Positions 18,416 to 26,701 of a DNA stretch of 64,000 nucleotides are shown here, one piece after another. Positions within the stretch are counted from its first letter, which is position 1. Every line of letters begins with the position of its first letter. The notes under the pieces are model-generated. The model was not told where the DNA came from, did no database searches, and saw nothing but the letters and a program-made list of their open reading frames with translations. A program made the position numbers and the translations under genes. The stretch comes from Aquimarina sp. AU58 (lineage in GTDB: Bacteria; Bacteroidota; Bacteroidia; Flavobacteriales; Flavobacteriaceae), in contig NZ_OMPD01000014.1 in NCBI RefSeq assembly GCF_900312745.1, positions 2,852,001 through 2,916,000 on the forward strand. Reading direction: 5' to 3'.

Positions 18416-18514
18416 ACATATAGAGGTATATACAATCTCTGTAAAAACAGTAGTTCCAGAAACCTATATCAGATAATTTTATTTGGTAGATTAAACTAGA
18501 AAGGTATTTTTATT

Positions 18515-21500
18515 ATGGAAACTACAGTTTCTCATGCTACTTCTGAAGCAGAAGTACGTGACACTTTTGGGCATATACCCTTAGTACCGGGCGATACTTT
18601 TATAAAATCTACAATAGCGAATTTATCATTATCAGATCAGTATCTTTTTCAACGGTTCGGTCAAGGACCAATAACCAGAGTTCCGTATAGATGTATACAC
18701 CATGCATTTGAGGCTCATGCCAAGGTAAATCCTAACGCTGTTGCTGCTAGTTATTTAGGTGAGGTAGTCACATATAAAGAATTAGACTATCAGGCAAATC
18801 TACTGGCTTTAGAACTCATAAAAAATGGAGTTCAAAAAGGTGATAATGTTGGATTATTTGTTCAACGATCAATACCAATGTTGGTAGGGATATTAGCTAT
18901 CTTAAAAGCGGGAGGTGCTTATGTTCCTCAGCATATCGGACTAGCCAAAGACGAGCAATTAAGGTATGTTGTCAAGTCGGCAAGTATAAATTTAGTACTC
19001 ACATTATCAGAGTTTAAAGATTTAGTACCCGTAATAGACGATAATAAACTTATTATAATAGATGATTTTTTAAAATCAAATGCAAATAATAATGAGGAAA
19101 TTATACTACCAAGTGTACCTGTCACCGAAAATGATATTTGCTACATAATTTTTACATCAGGAACAACCGGAGATCCTAATGGAGTCCAGGTTAGTCATGG
19201 AAATACGTGTAATATACTCCTTACGTCGCCTGGTAATTTAGGAATGAGACCTGGATTAAAAGTAGGACAAATTTTAAGCATTGCTTTTGATATGTCTGTT
19301 TGGGAAATTCTGGGGAGTTTAGCAAACGGAGCTACCTTGGTTATACGCGGAAAAAATATTCAAGAAACAGTAAGTGAGGTAGATGTGGTGATTTCTACAC
19401 CAACGATTCTTAGTTCTTTAGATGTTACATGTTGCCAGAATGTTCGCGTGGCTATAGTTGCAGGTGAGCCTTGTCCTAGGGTTTTAGCAGAAAAATGGTC
19501 TTCGTTTTGTGCTTTCCATAACTCTTGCGGACCTACCGAAACTACAATTATCAATACCGTAAAGCGGTTTTTTCCAACAGATGAATTACTTACCATAGGA
19601 AAACCTACACCCAATAATACAGTATATGTTTTAGATGAAAACTTAAAACCCTGTAGCATAGGTGAAGCAGGAGAAATGTGGGCAGGAGGTCTTTGTGTAA
19701 CTCATGGATATATCAATAATAAAGAGTTAACAAATGAAAGATATGTAGATGACCCATTTCTGGGCCAAGGTAAAAAAATGTTCAGAACCCGAGATTTGGG
19801 AAGATGGACTTTGGATGGTGAATTAGAACATTTAGGGAGAACCGATGATCAGGTAAAGATATGTGGTTTTAGAGTAGAATTAGATTCTGTATCCTCTATT
19901 ATAGAGAAAATGCCAGAAAGTAAAAGAGCAGCTACTTTAAAAATAGATAATAGAACTTTAATATCCTTTGTAAGCCCAGAAGATATTGATCAGGAAAAGG
20001 TTAAAAAACAGGTAGAAGAAGTACTCCCATACTACTGTGTTCCTGCAATAGTGGTCGCTATGCCGGAACTTCCAATGACAGACCGTGGTAAAATAGATAA
20101 AACGAAATTAATGAATCTGATCCCTCTTAAACAAGAACAGGAAGAAAAAACAACAAGTGTAAAAATAGATCAAAAACCTATAGAAAATGATGAAATACCC
20201 AATTTAGAGATCGTACAGTTGCCTCCTCAAAAAAAATCTTTTAGCAGGATATGGAAGGGAGAAAAACTAATGCATTATTACCGCTTGTTTGCACTGCTTT
20301 TAATAGCAAATATTGGAATAATGATCTATGGAGCAACAGAAGGTAATTGGTGGTCTCAGCAAGAAATGCGTTTGGATATTATCTCTAAAATCACACTAAT
20401 TAACTTTACAATAGGGATCCTTATTAGACAACAATATATTATTAATTTCTTGTTTTGGGTTGCGACTAGTATTCCTACAAGTTGGCCTTTGTCGATAAGA
20501 AGAAGAGCAGGGAAAATATATCATTTTGGAGGAATTCATATCGGTGGGACAATAAGTGGAACCCTTTGGTTTATAGTGTTTATGGGATCCTTATATTATG
20601 ATTTTTTTAATCCTCAAAATGAAACTTCTAAGGACATTACATTGTTATGGGTAACTACAATACTTACAGGAATTTTAGTTTTTATGATTATTATGGCTTT
20701 GCCAAAATTAAGAGCAAAATTTCATAATAATTTTGAAAAAACACATCGATTTGGTGGATGGACAGCACTAGTCTTATTTTGGGTACAAACAATGCTTATA
20801 TTAAGCGAAAATGGTTCAGAACAACCTTTTTTAGAAACCATATTCTATTCTTTCAATTTTTGGGCATTAACAGTAATAACGGTTAGTATAGTATTGCCAT
20901 GGTTGAGATTGAAAAAAGTAAAAGTCGATATTACAAGACCATCAAACCATGTTATTCTGGCACGATTCAATTATGGAGAAACCCCTTTTGCCGGCTCCTC
21001 TACAGCAATTAGTAGAGACCCTTTAATGGAGTGGCATTCCTTTGCAAATGTACCAGAGCCAGGTAGAGATGGATTTCGATTAACCATCTCCAGGGCAGGG
21101 GATTGGACAGGCGAGCTTATTGATGATATGCCAAAATACTTATGGGTTAAAGGAATAACTACCGCAGGAGTGGGAAATGTTGATAAGCTATTTAAAAAAG
21201 TCATTTGGGTAGCGACAGGTAGTGGTATTGGCCCATGTTTACCACATCTTTTTTCTAGAGAAACTCCCGCTCGTTTAATATGGGCAACACGAAATCCAAG
21301 AAAAACGTATGGAGATGAATTGGTAGAAGAAATTCTCGAATCACAACCAGAAGCTATCATATGGGATACAGATGCCCATGGAAAACCCGATATGGTGAAA
21401 CTCGCATACAAAGCATATAAAGATTTTGATGCAGAAGCAGTAATATGTATTTCTAACAAAAAACTTACTTGGAAAGTAGTCTACGGAATGGAAAGTAGAG

Positions 21501-21535
21501 GGATACCGGCATATGGTGCAATTTGGGATTCTTAA
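18515..21535 (+). CDS. Adenylation domain fused to a membrane flavin/NAD oxidoreductase (TmpB-like)
   Basis: The 1006-residue protein has two halves. Residues about 55-535 are an NRPS-type adenylation domain: P-loop YIIFTSGTTGDPNG (about 210), NSCGPTETTI, FRTRDLGRW and the catalytic-lysine end TDRGKIDKTKL (about 521-531). A 50-residue linker follows, too short for a carrier domain. Residues about 586-800 contain about six hydrophobic helices with histidines in YHFGGIHIGG and THRFGGW, which could hold haem. Residues about 805-1006 look like a ferredoxin-reductase/NOX-type flavin and NAD domain: EWHSFANV, ISRAGDWTGEL and the nucleotide loop VATGSGIGPCLPH. The same order occurs in fungal TmpB-like proteins (Aspergillus nidulans), linked to a developmental signal. 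A membrane enzyme that activates an acid as AMP ester and reduces or oxidises it is the simplest reading; substrate unknown. Confidence 0.8.
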   Translation: METTVSHATSEAEVRDTFGHIPLVPGDTFIKSTIANLSLSDQYLFQRFGQGPITRVPYRCIHHAFEAHAKVNPNAVAASYLGEVVTYKELDYQANLLALELIKNGVQKGDNVGLFVQRSIPMLVGILAILKAGGAYVPQHIGLAKDEQLRYVVKSASINLVLTLSEFKDLVPVIDDNKLIIIDDFLKSNANNNEEIILPSVPVTENDICYIIFTSGTTGDPNGVQVSHGNTCNILLTSPGNLGMRPGLKVGQILSIAFDMSVWEILGSLANGATLVIRGKNIQETVSEVDVVISTPTILSSLDVTCCQNVRVAIVAGEPCPRVLAEKWSSFCAFHNSCGPTETTIINTVKRFFPTDELLTIGKPTPNNTVYVLDENLKPCSIGEAGEMWAGGLCVTHGYINNKELTNERYVDDPFLGQGKKMFRTRDLGRWTLDGELEHLGRTDDQVKICGFRVELDSVSSIIEKMPESKRAATLKIDNRTLISFVSPEDIDQEKVKKQVEEVLPYYCVPAIVVAMPELPMTDRGKIDKTKLMNLIPLKQEQEEKTTSVKIDQKPIENDEIPNLEIVQLPPQKKSFSRIWKGEKLMHYYRLFALLLIANIGIMIYGATEGNWWSQQEMRLDIISKITLINFTIGILIRQQYIINFLFWVATSIPTSWPLSIRRRAGKIYHFGGIHIGGTISGTLWFIVFMGSLYYDFFNPQNETSKDITLLWVTTILTGILVFMIIMALPKLRAKFHNNFEKTHRFGGWTALVLFWVQTMLILSENGSEQPFLETIFYSFNFWALTVITVSIVLPWLRLKKVKVDITRPSNHVILARFNYGETPFAGSSTAISRDPLMEWHSFANVPEPGRDGFRLTISRAGDWTGELIDDMPKYLWVKGITTAGVGNVDKLFKKVIWVATGSGIGPCLPHLFSRETPARLIWATRNPRKTYGDELVEEILESQPEAIIWDTDAHGKPDMVKLAYKAYKDFDAEAVICISNKKLTWKVVYGMESRGIPAYGAIWDS

Positions 21536-21662
21536 ACTTAAATATGTACTAACACAAACTCAACTTTTTTATACAACAACACATAGCTGAAACCAGCAAT
21601 TTTAATAAAGACATCTTAAAAAATGAATGGTCTTTAGGAGATGCTATGTAAAAATTAAAACT

Positions 21663-22454
21663 ATGAATATAAAAATCGAACAAAGAAAACGGGTAGTGAT
21701 TATAACCTTAAATCGCCCAAAAGCATTAAATGCACTAAATAGCGCATTGATGCAAGAAATGGTTTCTGTTATGCAGAAACTAGATAAGGACCCTAGTGTA
21801 GGGTGCTTTGTAATCACAGGATCTAAAAAAGCGTTTGCAGCAGGAGCAGACATAAAAGAAATGGAAAATAAATCCTATATGGATATGTTTCATGAAAATT
21901 ATTTTGCTGCCTGGGAAGCTTTTACAGCAATTAGAACCCCAAAAATTGCAGCCGTATCTGGGTATGCTTTAGGTGGGGGATGTGAATTAGCCATGATGTG
22001 TGACATTATTTATGCATCTAATACAGCAAAATTTGGGCAACCAGAAATAAAACTGGGAGTGATCCCAGGTATTGGTGGAACCCAACGCTTAACAAAAATG
22101 GTAGGAAAAACAAAAGCTATGGATTTGATTCTTACCGGACGTTTAATGAATGCAGAAGAAGCAGAACGAGCAGGCCTGGTATCTCGTATAATACCAATAG
22201 AAACCTTATTAGAAGAATCTGTAGAAGCTGCAACAATTATTGCTTCTTATAGTAAAACAACAGCTATGGTTGCGAGAGAAACTATAGACAGAGCTATGGA
22301 GTTAGGCCTTCGTGAAGGAGTACTCTATGAAAGAAGAGCTTTTCATGCATTATTTGCTACAGAGCACCAAAAAGAAGGTATGCAGGCTTTTGTAGAAAAA
22401 AGAAAAGCTGACTTTTCTATACCTAATCAAAAACAAATCATTCAAGCTCACTAA
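21663..22454 (+). CDS. Enoyl-CoA hydratase/isomerase family protein (crotonase)
   Basis: The 263-residue protein is a complete crotonase. It has the oxyanion-hole stretch AFAAGADIKEME, the second hole GYALGGGCELAMMCD with the first catalytic Glu, and FGQPEIKLGVIPGIGG with the second Glu, so hydratase activity on short-chain enoyl-CoA is likely. I chose the ATG giving MNIKIEQRKRVVIITLNRP, since the 12-residue upstream extension is not family-like. It follows the fusion enzyme by 127 bases that contain one copy of CACAAACTCAAC. In this context it may supply or use a CoA substrate of the same pathway, or it may be a plain beta-oxidation enzyme. Confidence 0.9.
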   Translation: MNIKIEQRKRVVIITLNRPKALNALNSALMQEMVSVMQKLDKDPSVGCFVITGSKKAFAAGADIKEMENKSYMDMFHENYFAAWEAFTAIRTPKIAAVSGYALGGGCELAMMCDIIYASNTAKFGQPEIKLGVIPGIGGTQRLTKMVGKTKAMDLILTGRLMNAEEAERAGLVSRIIPIETLLEESVEAATIIASYSKTTAMVARETIDRAMELGLREGVLYERRAFHALFATEHQKEGMQAFVEKRKADFSIPNQKQIIQAH

Positions 22455-22485
22455 TCATTAAACACATAATTAAAGAAACTAAATC

Positions 22486-23217
22486 ATGAAAAAACTCATA
22501 ATAATATTAATTGTAATAGGTTTTCAGTATTCAACAATACAAGGACAAGAAGAGAAAAAGAAAAAAGCAACATTAGCTGTAAAAGTGATCCAAAACAGTG
22601 TTGCGGGATTTTCGACCTTATTTTTAGGAGGTTTTGAAACTAATAAAAATTTCGATATTACTTTTTATAGTATGTTCTGGACGAATCCTTCTTTCGGAAC
22701 CCCAGAATCTGGTAGTGATCAATTATTAGAAACAGGTATTGGATTAGGGTTTAAACTAATGGATGGAAAATTATTTCTTAACCCAGGAGTTGGGTTTGCC
22801 CACGGTAAATTCTTTTCAGATGTTGCCGGTACAAAGATAGGAGAGGCCGTAATCCCTAATACTTTTGTAGCGTTTCATAACTCTATTTTTGATATAGAAG
22901 CATATTTAGCTTATTATAAATCATTAAGAGATAGAGAAGATATCTCAACCAAAGATCTACTTCTTTTTTGGGCAGCACCCGGAATTAATGTAAGTGATCG
23001 TTTAGTGCTAGGTGGTTTCTTTGAAGAATTAGCCTTTATGAACCTAGAAAATGACGATGTTAATAAGAATATACAAGTATATCGTTATTTAGGAGGTTCT
23101 GTAAAATTAAAACTTGATAATGGTATGGCATTTAGGTTTTCTGCGGGAGCTAACCTGGTTACAGATGTAGGAGCATCGGACGAATTTTATAAAGTATCTG
23201 CTTTTATACCATTTTAA
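22486..23217 (+). CDS. Secreted beta-rich protein, probably outer membrane
   Basis: I cannot name this 243-residue protein. It has a signal peptide (MKKLIIILIVIGFQYSTIQG), then many amphipathic strands rich in aromatic and glycine residues, such as FDITFYSMFWTNPSFG, GIGLGFKLMDGKLFLNPG and VYRYLGGSVKLKLDNG, ending in the strand KVSAFIPF with a C-terminal phenylalanine, typical of outer-membrane barrels. It begins 31 bases after the crotonase and ends just before a strong terminator, so it looks like the last gene of the group led by the adenylation-oxidoreductase. A role in export or uptake of the product is a guess from position. Confidence 0.7.
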   Translation: MKKLIIILIVIGFQYSTIQGQEEKKKKATLAVKVIQNSVAGFSTLFLGGFETNKNFDITFYSMFWTNPSFGTPESGSDQLLETGIGLGFKLMDGKLFLNPGVGFAHGKFFSDVAGTKIGEAVIPNTFVAFHNSIFDIEAYLAYYKSLRDREDISTKDLLLFWAAPGINVSDRLVLGGFFEELAFMNLENDDVNKNIQVYRYLGGSVKLKLDNGMAFRFSAGANLVTDVGASDEFYKVSAFIPF

Positions 23218-23315
23218 GAGGATAAGTGTTAATCCGTATACCAATTCATGCGGTAAGGATTAAAAGTCCGTTTTCACAGTTCAGATTGTTATATTATCTT
23301 TACTTGTGATGTAAT

Positions 23316-23352
23316 GAATAAAGCTATCGAGAGATAGCTTTATTCTATTTTT
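23316..23352 (+). terminator. Terminator closing the adenylation-oxidoreductase group
   Basis: GAATAAAGCTATC (23316-23328) pairs perfectly with GATAGCTTTATTC (23333-23345) across a GAGA tetraloop, followed by a T-rich tail. The stem is long and could also stop transcription from the other side. Confidence 0.88.
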
Positions 23353-23361
23353 AATCCATCG

Positions 23362-23624
23362 TATTTATCCATGAATCGTTTCTTTATTTCCCAGAGATTT
23401 CATTATTTCTGCTTCAAAAACTAGTAATTCCTGCCACTTTTTGTCGACTTCTTCACGATTTCCATATTGGCGTGTAAAATTTAAAAACATAGTATAATGA
23501 TTAGCTTCACTTACCATCAGACTTCTATAAAAGTTAGCTAGTTCTTGATCTTCTAATTCTTTAGATAGTAATTTAAAACACTCACAACTTCTGGCTCCAA
23601 TCAAAGCTGCATATAATAAGCGAT
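23362..23624 (-). pseudogene. Fragment of a miaE-like gene (3' end only)
   Basis: This 263-base block matches the 3' end of the intact miaE-like gene at 26702-27283 without gaps; I counted 14 mismatches, about 95% identity. It encodes only the last 83 or so residues including the stop codon and has no ATG start. The break on the gene side is after AAGCGAT, on the other side before TATTTATCC; flanks are unrelated. One iron ligand is lost (EARSCERFK reads GARSCECFK), and six of the changes alter amino acids, as expected for a decaying copy. It is best seen as a dead duplicate. Confidence 0.85.
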
Positions 23625-23798
23625 ATGTTCCAAAATATTAAAATTTAGAGGCAAATATTTTAGATATAATAAAGGTAAGCGAAGTAGCAAATTAGTAGAA
23701 AAAATCAAGTCAAAGAGAGCTCCAAAACAGGTCTTACGAAATCTTTGACTTGAATATTATTAAAAAAATAATTATTTGATTTTAAGTAACTTGTATTG

Positions 23799-23852
23799 TA
23801 TTAATACATGAATCAAGATGTCTTTTTTCATGTTTTGAGACATGTATTAATA
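23799..23852. repeat. Inverted repeat with 12-base perfect arms
   Basis: TATTAATACATG (23799-23810) is mirrored by CATGTATTAATA (23841-23852). The 30 bases between them include a further partial match (TCAA against TTGA), so the whole may fold as an imperfect hairpin. It may be an operator, a decayed terminal repeat or chance in AT-rich DNA. Confidence 0.5.
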
Positions 23853-24213
23853 GATTATATTTATTTATTTTATCAACTTAGCAGTAACTTAATTAACACA
23901 AATTTGACTAAAATGTTACTATTACAATCCACAAGGCTTTTGGCAGTATTCACAGTTAGAATAACTGCTATTTAGTTATTTCCCAATAATCAGTGCAAAA
24001 TTACCTCAATCAGAGAGCTCATTCATTCAATTACTATTATTGGATATGATTTTTCTAACAGTGAGATATAAATAGTCTCGTAAATAATTCTACGATCACT
24101 TCTTTTGCATTTAAACTAAATTTTTTGACTAATACAAATTACTATTAAAACTCTTAAAGTTTTAATGTGTAGCATCATTTTCTATTTTAGATAAACTCTA
24201 CTTATGTTACATA

Positions 24214-24247
24214 ATTAGTGTGTTATTTTAGAATTTAACACATTAAT
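24214..24247 (+). repeat. Hairpin upstream of the metalloprotease gene
   Basis: ATTAGTGTGTTA (24214-24225) pairs with TAACACATTAAT (24236-24247) with one G-T pair and a ten-base loop. It lies about 115 bases before the protease ATG and could be a regulator site or leader structure. Confidence 0.5.
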
Positions 24248-24360
24248 GTAGTATGTCAACTTTATAGTTTTATTAGAATTAATTAATATAAAATTTTTAG
24301 AGTTAATGGTTTGGGGTCAGCCATTATCAATTAAAGATTCAAATCTCAAAACTAAAAAAA

Positions 24361-26448
24361 ATGAAACGTATATTAACAATCGCCATTGCCTTTTTTACGG
24401 TAATGTGCTTTGCGCAAACTCAACCACAAAAGGCTAGTGATCTAGTATCTCAGCAAAAAAAATCTGGTTCGGCTTTTGAAAAAATTCAACTTTTCAAAAT
24501 TATAAATAAACAAAAAAGTAACCTAAAACTTCCTAAAGGACTTCATGATTATGTGTTATTCTCATTAGATCAAAATAAGATGAAATCTTTTCAAGGGAGT
24601 TACCCAAATACTATGAATTTGAGTATTCCCGGGCAGAAATCAGCAATGTCGGTTGATCTTGTAAAAGTGAATATTAAAACAGATGATTTTCTGGCTAAAG
24701 GTACACAGGGTAATGTGTTGCCTTCCTCTGGTATAGCACATTATAGAGGTGTGGTAAGCGGACAGTCTAATTCTCTAGTAGCTATCAGTTTTTATAAAGA
24801 TAATGTATCTGGCTTTATTAGTCCGAATGGCCAAGGAAGTATAGTATTAGGTGCTTTAAGTAATAGCAAGAACCATATTATCTATAAGGACAAGGAACTT
24901 AGTTATATAAATGATTTTTCTTGCCACGTAGAAGACAATATGGAAAAAGGATACACTCTTGAAGAATTGTCTTATAATCCACAGAGTAAATCAGCAGCAA
25001 AGTGTGTAAAAATGTTCTTCGATATAGCCGCAGATATTGTTAGGGATAAAGGAGGAGAACAACAGGCTACTAATTATATGGAAACTTTATTTAATCAGGT
25101 AGCTGCCCTATATGCCAATGATCAGATAACTCTTAAATTATCAGGTACCAAAGCTTGGAGTTCTAATGAACCATTCCAGAATTCTAATCTTGATAGCTAT
25201 GGTAGATATAGGAGAAATAATGGCCTTAATGGAGCAGATTTAGCACATCTGGTTAATTATTCATTTAATGGAGGATTAGCTGCTTCTATTGGAGGTTTGT
25301 GTGGTTCTAAGAATTATGCAGTTTCTGGTATTAAAGGTAGTTTTAGTAATGTACCTACTTATTCTTTCGATGTATTCTTAATTTCTCATGAAACAGGACA
25401 TAATGTAGGATCACGTCATACACATGCATGTGTATGGAACGGTAATAATACAGCTATAGATGGTTGTGCTGGCCGTGTAGAAGGAAACTGTAGATTACCA
25501 GGGAATCCTGCAGGAGGAGGAACCATTATGAGCTATTGCCCACAAACTAGTGTTGGGGTGGATTTTAGCCTAGGATTCGGCTCTCAACCTGCTAATGTGA
25601 TCCGTAATCATATTTCGAGATCAAATTGTATACAGACTTGTGACGGTGGAGGGTGTAATACAGGAGATGCTATATCGGTAACATTTACCAATAATACAGA
25701 TTGTACTTTAGAGTATTTCCAGAACAATTCTTTACAGGGATCTGCCAATGCAGGAGGCTCGTATAATGCGAATACTACTATAGGAAGTGCGTGGCAAGCC
25801 AAAAAAGCTTCGGGAGATACTGTAGATAATTTTACTATTGCTTGTGGCCAAACAACCTATAACTCTTCAGGAAATTGTAGTAGTGGTGGTGGTAACTGTG
25901 ATGGTGTAGCGCCATATTCTCCAGGTACAGTTTATAATGTAGGAGATAGAGTAACCTATAATGGATCTTTATATGAAAGAACTTTTAACGGATGGACTAA
26001 TTTAGGGCCATGTACTACAACAACTGATCCTTGTGCAGGAGTAGCACCATATTCTTCAGGTACAGTTTATAATGTAGGAGATAGAGTAACCTACAATGGA
26101 TCTTTATATGAAAGAACTGCTACTGGGTGGACTAACTTAGGTACCTGTGGAGGTGCATTTTCTGCTTTCAAAGGAGATGGACCAGCAGGAGCATTACAAT
26201 TTAAAGCATTCCCTAATCCAGCAAAAGATCTTTTAAACCTGGAAATTAATAATGTGAAATCCGCTTCTTCTCAGATCAGTATCAAGGATATGAATGGAAG
26301 AACATTAGAGATCATAGATCTTAAAACACCTCCTGGAGGAAATGTAGTGAGAAAAACAGTAGATATTAGTAAGTTATCTACTGGTATCTATTTTGTGCAA
26401 ATTACTACTAGTAGTAGAACGCTTACTCAAAAGATTTTTGTAAAATAA
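24361..26448 (+). CDS. Secreted zinc metalloprotease (reprolysin-like) with two repeat modules and T9SS sorting domain
   Basis: The 695-residue protein begins with a signal peptide (cut after CFAQ), followed by a propeptide-like region to about 210. The catalytic domain (about 213-425) has the zinc site HETGHNVGSRH (343-353) and a downstream methionine turn in IMSYCPQ, as in metzincins of the M12B type. Residues about 430-505 form a small beta domain. Two nearly identical 39-residue modules (about 513-551 and 558-596), pattern VAPYSxGTVYNVGDRVTYNG, resemble CBM5/12-type chitin-binding modules. The last 80 residues are a type A T9SS sorting domain (FPNPAKDLLNLEI through KIFVK). The enzyme is thus exported to the surface or medium, perhaps to act on chitin-associated protein. 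It is monocistronic with a terminator. Confidence 0.9.
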   Translation: MKRILTIAIAFFTVMCFAQTQPQKASDLVSQQKKSGSAFEKIQLFKIINKQKSNLKLPKGLHDYVLFSLDQNKMKSFQGSYPNTMNLSIPGQKSAMSVDLVKVNIKTDDFLAKGTQGNVLPSSGIAHYRGVVSGQSNSLVAISFYKDNVSGFISPNGQGSIVLGALSNSKNHIIYKDKELSYINDFSCHVEDNMEKGYTLEELSYNPQSKSAAKCVKMFFDIAADIVRDKGGEQQATNYMETLFNQVAALYANDQITLKLSGTKAWSSNEPFQNSNLDSYGRYRRNNGLNGADLAHLVNYSFNGGLAASIGGLCGSKNYAVSGIKGSFSNVPTYSFDVFLISHETGHNVGSRHTHACVWNGNNTAIDGCAGRVEGNCRLPGNPAGGGTIMSYCPQTSVGVDFSLGFGSQPANVIRNHISRSNCIQTCDGGGCNTGDAISVTFTNNTDCTLEYFQNNSLQGSANAGGSYNANTTIGSAWQAKKASGDTVDNFTIACGQTTYNSSGNCSSGGGNCDGVAPYSPGTVYNVGDRVTYNGSLYERTFNGWTNLGPCTTTTDPCAGVAPYSSGTVYNVGDRVTYNGSLYERTATGWTNLGTCGGAFSAFKGDGPAGALQFKAFPNPAKDLLNLEINNVKSASSQISIKDMNGRTLEIIDLKTPPGGNVVRKTVDISKLSTGIYFVQITTSSRTLTQKIFVK
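25897..26148 (+). repeat. Two tandem 117-base repeats inside the protease gene
   Basis: Units at 25897-26013 and 26032-26148 repeat with a 135-base period; by eye they differ at 14 of 117 bases, and the middle part (about 50 bases) is almost identical. Each encodes one 39-residue carbohydrate-binding-like module, so this is a recent in-frame duplication. Confidence 0.85.
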
Positions 26449-26482
26449 TTTTTAAATAATAATAAAATTTGACCCTATTTAT

Positions 26483-26518
26483 AAAGAGACTGTCTAAAAA
26501 GGCAGTCTCTTTTTTTAC
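26483..26518 (+). terminator. Rho-independent terminator of the metalloprotease gene
   Basis: AAAGAGACTG (26483-26492) pairs with CAGTCTCTTT (26503-26512) across a ten-base loop and is followed by a T run. It starts 35 bases after the stop codon. Confidence 0.9.
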
Positions 26519-26701
26519 TATTTGAGTATGGTTCTTATCCTTAGGCTATATAAACCATAAAGTTGTTTTCAAGACTTAAAGTCAATGCAATCTAGTCTTT
26601 TGCTTCCGAGTTATGATGATTTACTTCTCAAGAATTATCGCGTTTGTATAAGTCAATATGATTATCAATCATTTAGATGTAACTAAATTAACTAATCTTA
26701 T

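Larger units (their letters stand above)
18151..18514. other. Divergent control region of the adenylation-oxidoreductase group
   Basis: This 364-base region separates the Crp/Fnr gene from the fusion enzyme gene. It holds two pairs of direct repeats, each with a 17-base period, listed separately. A weak -7-like string TTTATTTG (18478-18485) lies 30 bases before the ATG. There is no reading frame of note. Confidence 0.6.
23625..24360. other. Long non-coding stretch before the metalloprotease gene
   Basis: About 735 bases with no convincing reading frame on either strand and very high AT content. It contains three inverted repeats: 23799-23852, AATAACT/AGTTATT at 23960-23980, and 24214-24247. 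It joins the broken miaE fragment to the protease gene, so it may hold eroded sequence as well as protease control elements. No TAnnTTTG box is in the expected place. Confidence 0.55.

Noticed and set aside
20971..21459. 162-codon open frame on the minus strand inside the fusion-enzyme gene
   Set aside because: It lies antisense to the well-supported reductase domain and shows no domain or signal; the frame is a shadow of the codon use of the real gene.
23365..23604. Small gene encoding a 79-residue MiaE-like protein
   Set aside because: It has no proper start, lacks the N-terminal half with two iron ligands, and carries a ligand loss; I list it as a pseudogene fragment.
25897..26148. Tandem repeat that could be read as a CRISPR-like or mobile repeat
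   Set aside because: Only two in-frame units exist inside a coding sequence, without spacers; they encode protein modules.
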